Source: Guadua angustifolia
Taxonomy: Eukaryota > Streptophyta > Magnoliopsida > Poales > Poaceae
Assembly (NCBI GenBank): GCA_036346375.1
Contig: CM070502.1
Coordinates: 75,407,190 to 75,471,189, forward strand
Length of the DNA: 64,000 bases
Reading direction: 5' to 3'
Shown in pieces: positions 22,676-33,660 of the stretch (positions are counted from its first letter, which is position 1; every line of letters starts with the position of its first letter). The translations under genes and the position numbers were made by a program. The notes beneath the pieces were generated by a model, which ran no database searches, had not been told where the DNA came from, and saw nothing but the letters and a program-made list of their open reading frames with translations.

Positions 22676-25600
22676 TCAGCTTACCAACGAGCAGTGACCC
22701 TGAATATATTCACAAAATCTTGGAGGTAACAGACTTTGCGTGGGTGAGGGAATCAAACTTGCCTTTTTTCTGAAAAGAAAAACACTGGATCTAGAGCAAG
22801 ATACAAAAGGGAGTATGAGTTTAGACGATAAACTTGCGCAGCTGGTCGATGTTCCAAGAGCTTGCGAGCACACGACCGTCTTCCATTGCCAGGCGGACAG
22901 CCCCCGGACGTACCACCGAGACGACCGTGAATGGACCTTCCCACCTGGGGGAGAGCTTGTTGGCCTTCGACGTGTCCTAAATTTGACGAAGGACGAGGTC
23001 GCCAACTTGCAAGGTCCTAGGCCGAACCGACTTGGCCGCATGCCGACGGAGAGCTTGCAGGTAGATGGCAGATCAGAGCAGCGCCCTTTCACGCGCCTCT
23101 TCGGCGAGGTCGAGGTCGAGGCGACGCTCGAGCCCTTGGTCGACGCTATCAACCAGATGTACTCTCTGGGACCCGAGCACGATTTCAGCGGGTAGGATGG
23201 CCTCCGCACCATAGACAAGCTGGAAAGGCGTCTCGCCCGTAGCTCGGCTCGTTGTGGTGTGAACAGACTAGAGGACGGAAGGAAGCTCGTCCACCCACGA
23301 CCCGCCGTGCCGGGCGAGGTCTTTGAAGACCCTTTTCTTGATCCCTTGAAGGATCTGGTCGTTTGCTTCTCGCCGCTCCGCTGTTCTCGCGGATGCACTA
23401 CTGAGGCGGCGACTTTGGTTCCGGCGTCTCGCAGAGGGCTCGAACAGCTCACTAGTGAACTGAGTGCCGTTGTCCGTGATGAGGCGATTGGGGACTCCAA
23501 AACGCGTCACCATGTTGCTGCGAAAAAATTTCTTGGCTGCTTGAGCCTAAATGGTCGATACAGGCTCGGCCTCGATCCACTTGGAGAAGGTATCGACGGC
23601 CACGAGCAAGTACTTGCAACCCCTTCGACCACGGGGGAAAGGCCCGAGGATGTCGGCCCCCCAGGTTGAGAACAGCCATGAGAGCGGGATAGTTTGAAGC
23701 GCGTATGCCGGCTGGTGCACCTTGCGGGTATGGAACTGGCATGCCCGACAGGTCGCCACCAGCTCCCGAGCGTCGTCTAAGGTTGTCGGCCAATAATATC
23801 CCAGCCGGAAGGCTTTGCTCACGAGCGTCCGAAAGGACGAGTGAGCTCCGCACATCCCCTCATGGATATCTCTGAGAAGGAAATTGCCCTCTTCCCGAGA
23901 TATGCACTTGGAGAGGACTCTAAGTGCCCCTTTGCGGTATAAGGCGCACTTGACTAGCTTATACGGAGAGGACTGCCTTACAAGCCGGGAACGCTCGGCC
24001 TCCTCCTCGGGCAGTGTCCCATGGGCAAGGTACTGGACGAATGGCGTCATCCAGTCTGCACCATGCTCGAGGAGGGAGACGCTACAAGACGATCCGTGCC
24101 TCCTCTACAGAGGGAATGGAGGACTTGTGCAGATGTCGACGAGCACCCCCGTGGGGCGGGCATCCGGGGGCCTCTACAGAGGGAATGGAGGGCTTGTGCA
24201 GACAGCTCGACGAGCGGCCCCGTGAGGCGAATCCGCGAGGAACCGACCTGGAAAGATGATCGGCTAGGAATTGTCCTTCCCGGGATGTAGAGTACTTCAA
24301 ATTTCTAAAGTACCGCCCATCTTCCCACTTCAACCAAGTAAAACGACATTGAGTGATCGGAACACCGATACTCCTTGTTAACTTGGTTGACGACCAATCG
24401 CGAATCGCCTTCACGGTCGCCGGCCGACCCCGAGCACCTTGCATGCTTGTAGTCCACCAAGAGGCCTTCAGATCTGGCCGTTATTGGTCGCGCGGCGTGC
24501 GCTGGACGACGATCGAGCCGATCCCTTTAGGGGACACCAAAGACGACACCACTTCGAATGCTCAAAGCTCGGGACCTGGCAAGCACATGGTCCAAAGGAC
24601 TATCCGCAGACCCGTCGGGCTTGGCGGCGGGTGGCACCTGGTTAGTCCATTCCGCTACGAAGTCCGTCAAGATCTGGGACTTGATCGCCGTGCGAGCCGA
24701 GAAGTGGATATCGAACTCGGCGAGCTCCATAGCCCACTTCGCTATTCGGCCGCCCATGTCTTGATTTCTTAGGATCTCCCTAAGTGGAAAACCGGTCGGG
24801 ATGACGATCTTGTGGGCTTGGAAGTAGCGGCACAGCTTTCTTGAAGCCACGAGCAGTGAGTACAAAAGCTCGACCTCGGTACCGCCTTCGTCTGCGGCAA
24901 GACTCGCCGACGAGTATATTGGTCGCCGTTCTGCCTCACTCGACCGCCAACACCGCGCTCATGGCCTGGGGAGTGGCCGCAAGATACAGCAGAAGCACCT
25001 CCCCCGACCTCGGTGTGGCTAAGACAGGAGGGCTGGACAGGTACCGCTTCAGCTCCTCGAAGGAGCGGTTAGCTTCTTCCGTCCATACGAAGCCCTCGTG
25101 CCTACGGAGCGCCTTGAAGAAAAGCAGCTCGCGCTCACCCGACCGGGAAATGAAGCGACTCAGGGCCGCCATGTGCCCGGTCAAGGCCTAGATGTCCTTT
25201 ACACTGCTCGGAGGCCGCATTCTTTCGATGGCTTCAATCTTCTCTGGATTTGCTCTGATGCCTTGTGGCCCGATAAGATAGCCGAGCACTTTGCCCGCGT
25301 TCACCCCAAAGACACATTTTTCTGGATTAAGCTTTATTCGGTGCCTATTAAGATTACAAAAGGTCTCCTCGAGGTCGGATATATACATGACCCGAGGCGA
25401 GTTTACTTTTCACCACAATGTCATCTACATACACTTCCAGATTCTGACCTATCTGGTCTTGGAAGGTCTTCGCATCAGCGCCGAAAGTCCTCCCGATTTC
25501 GGCAGAACGAAAGACATGGTCGTAGTAGCGTAACGCGTTTAACGGCGTGATGAAGGAGGTCTTCTTCGCCCCTCAGGGATAAGCCGATCCGTGATAGCCC

Positions 25601-25890
25601 GAGTAGGCATCCAAAAGCTCATCATTTAGACTCTGCCGCGGCGTCACCGGGTCTATGCGCCGCAATGAAAGTTGTCTTTTCGGCAAAGGCGCGTTCAAGC
25701 TTGCAGGTGGTCGACACATATCGCCACTTGCCACCCTTCTTTTTGACAATGACCGGTTTGCTACCCATCTCAATGCTCGACTTCTCCGATAAAGCCACTT
25801 TGAGGTGCTTGTCAAGTTCATCTCTACCGATTGCTTGTTTCTCCGGGAAAACGTCGAGCTTCGGCGACATGTCTTTTGTCGCCGATATTT
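22676..25890 (-). pseudogene. Element 1 pol: reverse transcriptase, RNase H, integrase
   Basis: Read right to left, RT comes first (about 25870-24936). It includes KKKGGKWRYV and the catalytic YVDD (about 25395-25440, YVDDIVVKSK), then LNPEKCVFGVNAGKVLGYLI. RNase H follows (about 24865-24082), with REILRNQDMGGRIAKWAMELAEFDIHF. Integrase follows from about 24050, with a zinc-binding region and the core start WGADILGPFPRGRRGCKYLLVAVDTFSKWIEAEP. It continues with NRLITDNGTQFTSELF near 23480. Domain order RT-RH-IN is that of Ty3/gypsy. Many frameshifts and stops break the frame, so it is dead. It faces the antisense ORF tail by tail. Confidence 0.9.
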
Positions 25891-25991
25891 AGCCTCTAGT
25901 GCTCGACATTTCCTTGGGACTCGAGCATGCTCTGACGGCTTCAGCGTAACACGTCCCGCTTCTTCCCGAGGAAAGTAATGAGCTCGAGCTC

Positions 25992-27242
25992 CTATTTGGG
26001 ATCTAAGGAAGATCCCAAATGAAAAACCTTGGTCGGGTCTGCGTCCGTGTCGCTCAGAGGGACCGCCTTGGTTCCTCCTCCAGGCTGGAGGGTAACTTTG
26101 GGCCGAGAGTGCACCGGCTCTTGGTCGGGGCCGCGCTGAGGCAGCTGCCTGACCATATCGAGCGACTTCTCATCGTAGTTCAGGGCCGCCCTATGGTCCC
26201 CCTTGATGGTGATGACGCCTTTTGGCCCGAGGATCTTCAGACATTGATAAGCATGGTGCGTGGCGGCCATGAACTTAGAAAGAGCCGCCCTGCCGAGGAT
26301 GGCATTGTAGGCTGACTTGAAGTCAACGACCTCGAAGTTGATCATCTCGGTCCGAAAGTTGTTGAGGCTTTCGAACATCATGGGCAAGACGATCTGGCCA
26401 AGAGGCTTGATCGAGGTGCCCGGGATGATCCCGAAGAACGGGACGGCTATGCTCTTGACCCTGGACTGAGGAACTTGCATCTCGTCCAGGACCGCAGTAG
26501 ATATGAGATCCAGGGAGCTCCCACCGTCGATGAGAACCCGCCCTACTTTAGCGTTGTTGATGGTCAGGCTCACGACCAACGGGAGCTTCTGGGGTTTGGT
26601 CATTCCAATGGGACAATCATCCTTGGAGAACGTAATCGACAGCTCGGACCACCTGAGCTGCTGCACGGGGGGCTTGCCCAGAGCGATGTGGCAAACTTCT
26701 CGTGCCGCCTCTTTCAGATCCCTACGGGACTTGTACGCCGAGGAACCCCCGAATATGACAGCTATGTGGTTGTGGGGCTCTTGGTACCCCATGTCGTCAT
26801 CCTTGTCCGCGGGACCCTTGCCCTTGCTGTCCTCCCCCTGTCCCAGGAGAGTGGGCATGGGACCTTGGCCATTGTAGAACTTCTCCAGGTGGAACACCCA
26901 GTTCGCAATTGCGGTCGTCGTGCCGTGACGCTGAGTGGAGCAGTAATAACGGTCGTCCGAAGGAGCACTCCTTCCTTTGTGACCTTGGTCACCGCGATTC
27001 TGGTCGTCACGACCCTGGTCGCTGCGACCCCGGTCGTTGCACCAAGGAGGTGGCCGACCCCGCCCGCCCTCGGGCTGCCGAGCTGGTGAAGCCCGCAGCG
27101 GATGGTGCTCGACGGCGGCCACCATGCCCGGGGCGTGCGACCTCTTCTTCTTCTTGATCTTCTTCTCCACCGAGCCCGAATGCTTTTTGCTCGAGGTGCC
27201 CTCCAGGCCCGGTTGAGGCGGTAGCTTGCCTTCATCCAGCAT
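25992..27242 (-). CDS. Element 1 gag C-terminus plus aspartic protease (416 codons open)
   Basis: This is the longest uninterrupted retroelement frame in the window. The N-terminal part is basic (KKIKKKKRSH) with RGDQG-type repeats, like a nucleic-acid-binding gag tail without a CCHC knuckle. The protease follows: LVVSLTINNAKVGRVLIDGGSSLDLIS has the active-site D (here DGGSS, where retroviral enzymes have DTG/DSG). The YNAILGR segment marks the second conserved part of the fold. The frame stops before pol, as expected if a frameshift or stop separated it from RT. The first ATG is not necessarily the true start, since gag continues upstream in another frame. Confidence 0.8.
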   Translation of the reverse strand: MLDEGKLPPQPGLEGTSSKKHSGSVEKKIKKKKRSHAPGMVAAVEHHPLRASPARQPEGGRGRPPPWCNDRGRSDQGRDDQNRGDQGHKGRSAPSDDRYYCSTQRHGTTTAIANWVFHLEKFYNGQGPMPTLLGQGEDSKGKGPADKDDDMGYQEPHNHIAVIFGGSSAYKSRRDLKEAAREVCHIALGKPPVQQLRWSELSITFSKDDCPIGMTKPQKLPLVVSLTINNAKVGRVLIDGGSSLDLISTAVLDEMQVPQSRVKSIAVPFFGIIPGTSIKPLGQIVLPMMFESLNNFRTEMINFEVVDFKSAYNAILGRAALSKFMAATHHAYQCLKILGPKGVITIKGDHRAALNYDEKSLDMVRQLPQRGPDQEPVHSRPKVTLQPGGGTKAVPLSDTDADPTKVFHLGSSLDPK

Positions 27243-27272
27243 CTTCTTCCATTAGACCGCCTCGTCGGCGTT

Positions 27273-28437
27273 TCAGATAGCTGGCCGACCATACTGAATG
27301 TACTCGTTGGCGAAAGGTCGGTGGATCTCCGTGTCTTGCGTGAAGCTTAACGTCATGACCCCAAACTTGAAGGCCCGGACGACTGTCTCATTTGAGATGC
27401 TCGGAATGGAGTTCCTCACCTTGATGAACCTTTGGACGAAATACCGCAAATATTCTTTCTCGGTTTGGATCAACCGTTCGAGGTCACGCTCGTTGCCCGG
27501 GTGAGTGTAGCAGCTCTGGAAATTTGCTCGGAGCGCCTCGCAGAGTTGCCCCCACGAGCGGATCGACCCTTCCTTTTGATTAAAGAGCCACGTCCTGGCG
27601 GAGCCGTCGAGGACTGTGGGGAGGTAGTTGGCCATAACTCCCTCGTCCCTCCTAGCTGCCAGAATGGCGGTGGAGAGATTGATGTGAACTCATCGGGTTC
27701 TCGAAGTTCCGCTGAACCGCCGATGTCGCTGGCTTGAACTTGTTTCGCCACGAGACGCCACGGCGGGACGCCAAAAGGCTCAAGACCAATGCCGGGTTGC
27801 CGCGACTTTCCGCACGCATTTACCGTGACGGCCGGTGTCTCGATGGTCCTTTACGTGCGGGGTGAGACGAGAGAATACATCTCCGTGCTGGCGCGACGAA
27901 GGCAGCCCCGAGGTGGAAAACTTGGAAAGCTCGTGAGAGGGTGGGGCGCGCCCCCGAGCCCACAAGGCTGTTCGGGAACCACTCCGAACGTCCTCACGGT
28001 ACCGATCATGCATCCTGCGGCCCTCCCGAGTAGGACTTCGGGAGGCGCCTTGACGGGAGCGAATAGGGGAATGGCGCTTATGGTCCCGGGAAACGCTCCG
28101 GGGCCTTCCTCCGTCGGGGGGCCCTGGGAGCCCCATGTCGGTGGTGAGACTTTCTAGATTTTCAACCACGGCCGCCCCATGGCTGCCAGATCCGCCTGGC
28201 CAGAGAAATTTTGGTTACGCACGATCGCTACCATGGCACACACCGCTCGGCTACTGGTGCGGGCGGGCGACTTTCGGCGACGATCGCAAGACGTGTTCGG
28301 GAGCGATGCTCGCTGATCTTCGCGGCCGGGTCTCGATCCCCAAGGCCCGCCTCCGCTGGTTTGGCGGCGGACGGTCGCTGTGGTCTGTCCGGGACAACTC
28401 GATTTGCTTCGCACAAGATCGCTACCGGTGACGATGA
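27273..28437 (-). pseudogene. Element 1 gag, truncated at its 5' side by the outer element
   Basis: The segment 27635-27273 encodes a retrotransposon gag core: SARTWLFNQKEGSIRSWGQLCEALRANFQ followed by ERDLERLIQTEKEYLRYFVQRFIKVRN. Upstream (28169-27780) is a charged Arg/Ser-rich region that resembles the N-terminal part of such gags. The frame is broken several times. At 28437 the sequence stops at the LTR of the outer element, with GATGA (28433-28437) as the predicted target duplication. The corresponding region of element 2 (about 42935) shows that about 330 bp of element 1 leader plus its 5' LTR are missing from the window. Confidence 0.8.
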
Positions 28438-30489
28438 TGTAAGTTCAAGCTCCATTGGTTTTGGCGATTGATTTAATATTAATGTTTAATTATTGTTTAA
28501 TGACAAATCTAATCAATATGAGACTAACATGTTTATTGAGATACATTCTTATTAGTCTCAAATTTGGATGGAAAATGGAAAACCCAAGGTATGCACTTGT
28601 ATTCATTTCTATTATCTTATTGCATACTTAGGATTTAAGTTAAAGTATGAATGTCTCCATTATATTAACCACAAAATGTGCATCATGTTTCCCAATTCAT
28701 ATGTTACATGGATGCACACATCTAGGAGGAGTTCACACTCTAACTTGAAGAGTCAATTTAAATTTTTAAATAAAAATTTAAATTGAGTTCATTTGTCTTA
28801 TTAATCATTAAAGAACACTTCATCATGTGTTGATGGTGTTCCTTGATTAATCAAGGACAATGAATAGTTCTTAAGTATAATAAAGCATGTGTTGCATTAT
28901 TGTACTTAAGACACATTTATATCATTCAAATTGATTTGGGTTGTGCTAAATTGATCTAAAGGCATCTATTATGTGTTAATGGAGTACAAGAGATAATTGA
29001 GACAACCATGCATCTTGGAATAACTATTTTTATGAGTTGTGATCGAGTTAGGTTAAGTCCAAAGATGATTGAGATGATGAAAACGGGATAAGGACGACAT
29101 CATGAGGTGATGGGCGTCAAGAGGAGATCCCATAGAGATTAAGAGAAAAGCCGAGTGATGATCCCGACGGAGTGTATAAGTGAAGATCATAAAGACCCCA
29201 AAGGGGATTGCTTGCGGGCGGCGGCTCAAGGTATAACTAGATAGGTTGAGGCCTTTCTAGCCTTGAGTCTAGTTTTTATCGCCGTACTGTTAAGAGGGGT
29301 TGAGTCCTAGTTTGAGCTTCATCATGTGTTGATGATCTCAATCCCATGTTCACTCAAGCTCAAATCTTATTTGGATTTGATTTTTGCATAAGAGCTAACC
29401 ATTTAGCATGTGTTGCGAATGTGTTAAGCTTATGCTTGGTTGTTGTTGCATTACACTCTAATTTGCATGTGTTGCAAAGAAGAAGAGCATATGCATTTGG
29501 TTTTTCGTATAAAGTTTTGATTTGCATGTGTTGTAAATAGGATAAGTTAATGCGTTGGTTTTTGCGTGAAGTTCACTTTTGCATGTATTGCAAATTGTTG
29601 AAGCTTCAGGTTTTGTTTTTGTTTTCAAAACAAATCTTTCAAAATTAAAGTGTTGCTTAGAGCTAAGTTTTGCATGTGTTGCAAAAGGAGAGAGCTCAAG
29701 CATGATTTGGTGTTTATGTGGTTTGTATGTGCTAGAGGCTTGCATGAGTTGCAAGTAGAGAGCTCATACGTTTGATTTGGTTTTAAGTGATTGGTTGCAT
29801 GAAACTAGAGAATTGCATGTGTTGCAATTAGAGAGTTTGTGCACCTTGATTTGGAGTTGCTTGGAGCTAGACTTTTGCATGTGTTGCAATGAGTAATGCT
29901 CAAACATGAAATTGGTTTAATGTGTTATTTGCAAGTTCGTTGTGCGAATAAACTAAGTTCTATGAGTCTGGAATCCCGAGAGCATGTGAGTAGGGCTTGC
30001 AACGGGTGTTGGCAAGTTGACTGGGTCTCGTGTTGACCTTCACATGGCTAGGGGGATTAATCTCATAGACTCGGGTTTGATTTGCTTAATACGTTTTGCA
30101 AATAGATCTTGAGTTGTTTGCGAAATGTATTTTCGCAAGTTGGATTTGTTATTTGCAAATGTGTTTTGCAAATAAGCTTAGAAGTTATGTGTTTTGATCC
30201 TAGAGCATGTGTTGGCATTTGCAAATATGTTTTGCAAAGTGTCGGGATCATGTGTTGATCCTTACATGGCTAGAAGGTTGATTACATAAAGTCTTGGTTT
30301 ATTTGCGAAGAATGAGTTTTTGCAAATAAGTTGTGCTTAATGCGTTTCTTTGGAGAATGTGAAGTAGGCATGCAAATGTGTTTTGCAAATTGCCTGATCA
30401 TGTGTTGATCATCACATTGCTCAAAGAATAATTAATTATTGGTGTTTGATTCGAAGAGAAAAGATTTTTGTAAAAATCTGTTTTTTCCC

Positions 30490-30990
30490 TGATTGGCCAG
30501 TGCTACCGGCCATGGCAGCTCGGTGCTATAGGGCGGCGGTAGCACTGCCCCTCTGGCCGGTGTGAAAATTCCAGAGGGGGTGTTTTTGTGCCTCTGGGCC
30601 GGTGCTACCGACTATGGTAGGCCGGTGCTACCGGCCGGCGGTAGCACCGAGCCCCAGGGCGGTGTAAGAAAACCCGAGAGAGGTTTGGGCGGTCAGGCAG
30701 TCCGGTGCCACCGCCCATGGTAGGCCGGTGCTACCGGAGGTGCGGTAGCCTTGGACCGAACCCCGGTGTAATATTTCCAAAGAGGTGCTTTTGTGGTTCA
30801 TGGGGTCCGGTGCTACTGCTTGGGGTCAGTGTACCGATTTAGCCAGAGCACCTCTCCCAAAGAGGGTGCTACGGATTTCGATAATGACTAGTTTTATAGC
30901 CGTTGGCCCGTAAGCCGCTGCTACTGTTCTAGTAGGGCTGTAGCACCGGGTTTCCTGGACTTTTGCCCATTTCGACCCCCAACGGCTAGT
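30490..30990 (+). repeat. GC-rich palindromic module (GGTGCTACCG family) upstream of the LTR TATA
   Basis: Variants of CCGGTGCTACCGG, GGTAGCACCG and CCATGGTAGGCCGG recur about ten times in 500 bp, in an otherwise AT-rich LTR, ending just before the TATA box. The copies are diverged and partly inverted. Confidence 0.75.
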
Positions 30991-31003
30991 TTTGACTTGT
31001 GGG

Positions 31004-31011
31004 CTATAAAA
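31004..31011 (+). promoter_or_regulatory. TATA box of the outer element LTR
   Basis: CTATAAAAGG sits after the GC-rich module and about 870 bp before the gag ATG. Transcription start is predicted near 31035. Confidence 0.7.
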
Positions 31012-31818
31012 GGAGGTCTTGGGGGCTTGGGCAGTATGCTGGAGTCATTGTGAGTGTGGGGGAGTTGTGTGCATGTGTTGCCCTCTTCCATTTGCTTCTT
31101 GAGCTAAGAGTGAGCCCTAATTGCATGTGTTGCAATTAAAAAGTGGATTGAGAGCTTCTTGTGCATGTGTTGCACTTGAGGGAAACCTAGGTGCATGTGT
31201 TGCACTAGGTGATCACCGGAAGCGCATGTGTTGTGCTAGGTGAAGCTCGAGTGAAGATTCGGCTTATTACTCTTGGAGGTTGCCGACTCCTAGACGGCGT
31301 AGAGCGTCGTGTGCGGGAGCTCTCAAGGTTGTGAGAAGCCCCGGTGAAGTTTGTAAAGGTTCGGGTTGAGCCTACGCGAAAGCGTGAAAAACCACATCTA
31401 GTGGAATCGAGGCGGGTGCTCGTTGCGGAGCCGGTCCAAGGGTTTGGGCTAGCCTCAACGTGGACTAGGGGAGACCGACAAGTCTCCGAACACCACGAAA
31501 AAATATCGGTGTGTCTCTTGCACTTTTACATTCAAGCATTACCATTATTGATATATTATTAATTGTTTGATTGTATAGAATCGCTTGGTTTAGTTTACTT
31601 GTTCAACCTAGCAATTCTTGTGTAGAGACCAAATTTAGTTAGTGCACTAATAGCCTAGTTGATTTAGGCCGTAATTGCCAAAACCTAGTTTATCGCTTCC
31701 GCATTATCTTTGATTAGGTTTTGACATAGGGGTTGATTAGAGCGTATCATTTTAGAGAGCGATTAATTTTTATAAACGCCTATTCACCCCCCTCTAGGCG
31801 CATCCTCGATCTTACAAG

Positions 31819-31830
31819 TGGTATCAGAGC
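31819..31830 (+). promoter_or_regulatory. Primer-binding site for initiator tRNA-Met
   Basis: TGGTATCAGAGC is the standard plant LTR-retrotransposon primer-binding site, complementary to the 3' end of initiator methionine tRNA. It lies two bases after the 5' LTR, which fixes plus orientation. Confidence 0.93.
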
Positions 31831-32419
31831 TACGGTCACTCTCATTTTAGGCTTAACCACTTAGAGAGTAAAAAGGATGGCGTCTAGCGGATTAGTGCAC
31901 TACACCGGTTCACAAATATTTGATGGCTCAAATTATGCTCAATGGAAATTATTTATGATTAATTATTTTAAATCCATGAGCCCCCAAATATGGTGGATAG
32001 TAGATGTCGGCTTTTCTTCTCTATTAAATGATATTGCTCCAACTAAAGGAGAGGAGAAATGCCTACATCTCGACGCTCAAGCTACTAACGTTTTATTTAG
32101 CATTGTGAGCATAGAAATATTCAATCTCATTTGCAATCTCAAGAGCACTCATGAAATGTGGATTAAGCTTCAAGAACTATTTGAACCATCCGCATCAATT
32201 GGGGATTGCATTGAGGATGAGATGTCGATTGATGATTCTTCAACCACTACATCAAGTAATGAAGAACCAACATCTCCATCGACCTCAACCTCCACCTCAA
32301 GCGACGATGAAGATTCACTTCCATCGCGAATTCGTTGCTTCATGGCTAAAGGTAAAAATGAGGTATGTGATGACGAAGAGTCCTCATACGATGATTTAAT
32401 GGATTTGCTAGAGGAGCTC

Positions 32420-33128
32420 TGTCGACGATTCGGGAACGGGTCCCCCGCCGAGCTTACTTGTTGAATGAGGGATCGACTTAGGGCCCCTTTTCCGCAAGGG
32501 TTGAGCATCTGAGATCGTGCCGAACAAAGGAACGGGGGTATACGAGCAACCGTAACACACAGGGGGTCATTTTTGCCTGGTTCGGGCCTCTCACGGAAGA
32601 GATAATAGCCCTACGTCCAGTGATTTCACTAGTATGCGAAAATGGGTTACAGGATGCTTGCTCGGGGGGAGGCCTCGAGTACTCTTAGGGGCTCCCGTGG
32701 GCAAGCAAAGTTAGCCAGCGAATGTGCGGGTGTAGTACAGAGAGTCCAACCCTCAGTCCATCGTGGGAGGAGGTATTTATAGGGAATTACAGGAGACAAT
32801 CATTAATTACAGGCGCGCTCCATCGGTGGGCGTAAACAATCAGTGGGCTGCGCCACCACGGGTACCGGCGACGTGGTACAATGAGCGTAGTCGTGGGGCG
32901 CGACCGTGGCAATACAGATCCCGTGCACGATCTCGAGCCGCTACATTAAATGCCACGTCGCCTTGTCGTGGCCCCCGGGCTTGGCTTGCTCGAAGACGTA
33001 CTTGATGGGAAAACAGGGTAGCCCGCGAACCGGCTATACGGTTGAGTCGCCACCACCCGGCAAGAGCTTGGTCGGTTGGCTTTGAGGCTTCGATGGTCGC
33101 TCTCGATGATGATGTATCCAATCTGACG
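32420..33128 (-). repeat. 3' LTR of element 2 (left copy)
   Basis: It starts TGTCGACGATTCGGG on the plus strand and ends near TCTGACG, where the right copy ends CCCCGACA. Minus-strand TATAAATA lies at 32774-32781. Length is about 709 bp. Confidence 0.85.
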
Positions 33129-33660
33129 GCTAGCCTCCGAGGCTAAAGGGGGAAAAAGGCCTTGCCGAGGCCTCCGCCTTAAGCCTCTAGACTTCTTGGA
33201 GAGGGATTGGAATTACGCGGCGAAGAGCTCCCGAGGCGCCCGAGCTCCCCTCGCTCGGGGGCAGGGAATCTTGCGGCAAAAGGGCTCCCGCGGCGCCACC
33301 GGAGCGCCAGGCTCGGGAAAGGCGCGCCCGGTTGGGACCGAGCGTACCTGGTCGAGGCCTGGGCAGAATAGCACTTACCGGCAGGGCGCGGGAAAAATCG
33401 TGGCGGTTCCTTCTTGTGAAGCCTCATGGGCGCTCTGGCTCGACTTTTGAAATGGGCCTCATTGGCTCGCCTGGGAACGCGCCACGCGTTGGCAACCAAC
33501 CGCCTCCCTTGGTCTGTTTCGGCCTTCTGCCTAAAAGTAACCGCATGAACGCTTCAATCGCTTCTCTCCTCCTTCTTTCTCACCATTTACATAAACTCTC
33601 CTTCAAAAGCCACCAACTCCCGGACTTCCCTTTAAAAGCGCCCACCTTCTGAATCGCTCC

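Larger units (their letters stand above)
10912..28437 (-). mobile_element. Ty3/gypsy element 1 (Tat-like), 5' end cut off by the outer element
   Basis: This long element lies in minus orientation. Reading right to left it has gag (28437-27273), gag C-terminus and protease (27242-25992) and pol (25890-22676). Then comes an oppositely directed ORF in pieces (12379-21826) and the 3' LTR (11677-10912). The order with an antisense ORF between pol and the 3' LTR is characteristic of Tat-lineage elements such as Grande and Retand. Two later LTR insertions (Z, Y) interrupt the antisense ORF. At 28438 the outer copia-type element is inserted, and the 5' LTR and primer-binding site of element 1 are not seen in the window. 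Confidence 0.85.
28821..31236 (+). repeat. Array of about 22 hairpins with constant TGTGT loop and variable stems
   Basis: TGTGT loops begin at 28826, 28888, 28972, 29325, 29409, 29468, 29527, 29675, 29818, 29880, 30160, 30251, 30377, 30401, 31126, 31166, 31196 and 31227. Each is flanked by complementary arms that differ from site to site: CATCA/TGATG, AATTGCA/TGCAATT, GGATCA/TGATCC, GTGCA/TGCAC, TTATTTGCAAA/TTTGCAAATAA. The one at 28870-28910 has 18-nt arms with 16 Watson-Crick pairs and one T-G pair. Variant loops are at 29584 (TGTAT), 29745 (TGAGT), 30126 (TGTAT) and 30226 (TATGT). Outer pairing often extends beyond the core. The first 14 lie in U3 and the last four downstream of TATA, so all would be in the genomic RNA. 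Confidence 0.85.
28438..31816 (+). repeat. 5' LTR of the outer element (3379 bp)
   Basis: It starts TGTAAGTT, ends TCTTACA, and is followed after two bases by the primer-binding site. The TATA box at 31004-31011 puts U3 at about 2.6 kb and R-U5 at about 0.8 kb. U3 contains a large set of constant-loop hairpins and a GC-rich palindromic module. R-U5 contains four more hairpins and ends with TTCACCCCCCTCTAGGC, shared with solo LTR Z. Confidence 0.9.

Noticed and set aside
22676..23500. Long minus-strand open frame (274 codons) as a separate gene
   Set aside because: It is an off-frame reading of the element 1 integrase region. The integrase peptides lie in other frames at the same place.
29458..29754. 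Minus-strand open frames across the LTRs (98 codons, present in both LTR copies)
   Set aside because: Both copies simply reflect the duplicated LTR, and the peptide repeats (FATHAN, ICNTCKS) are translations of the hairpin motif TGCATGTGTTGCA.
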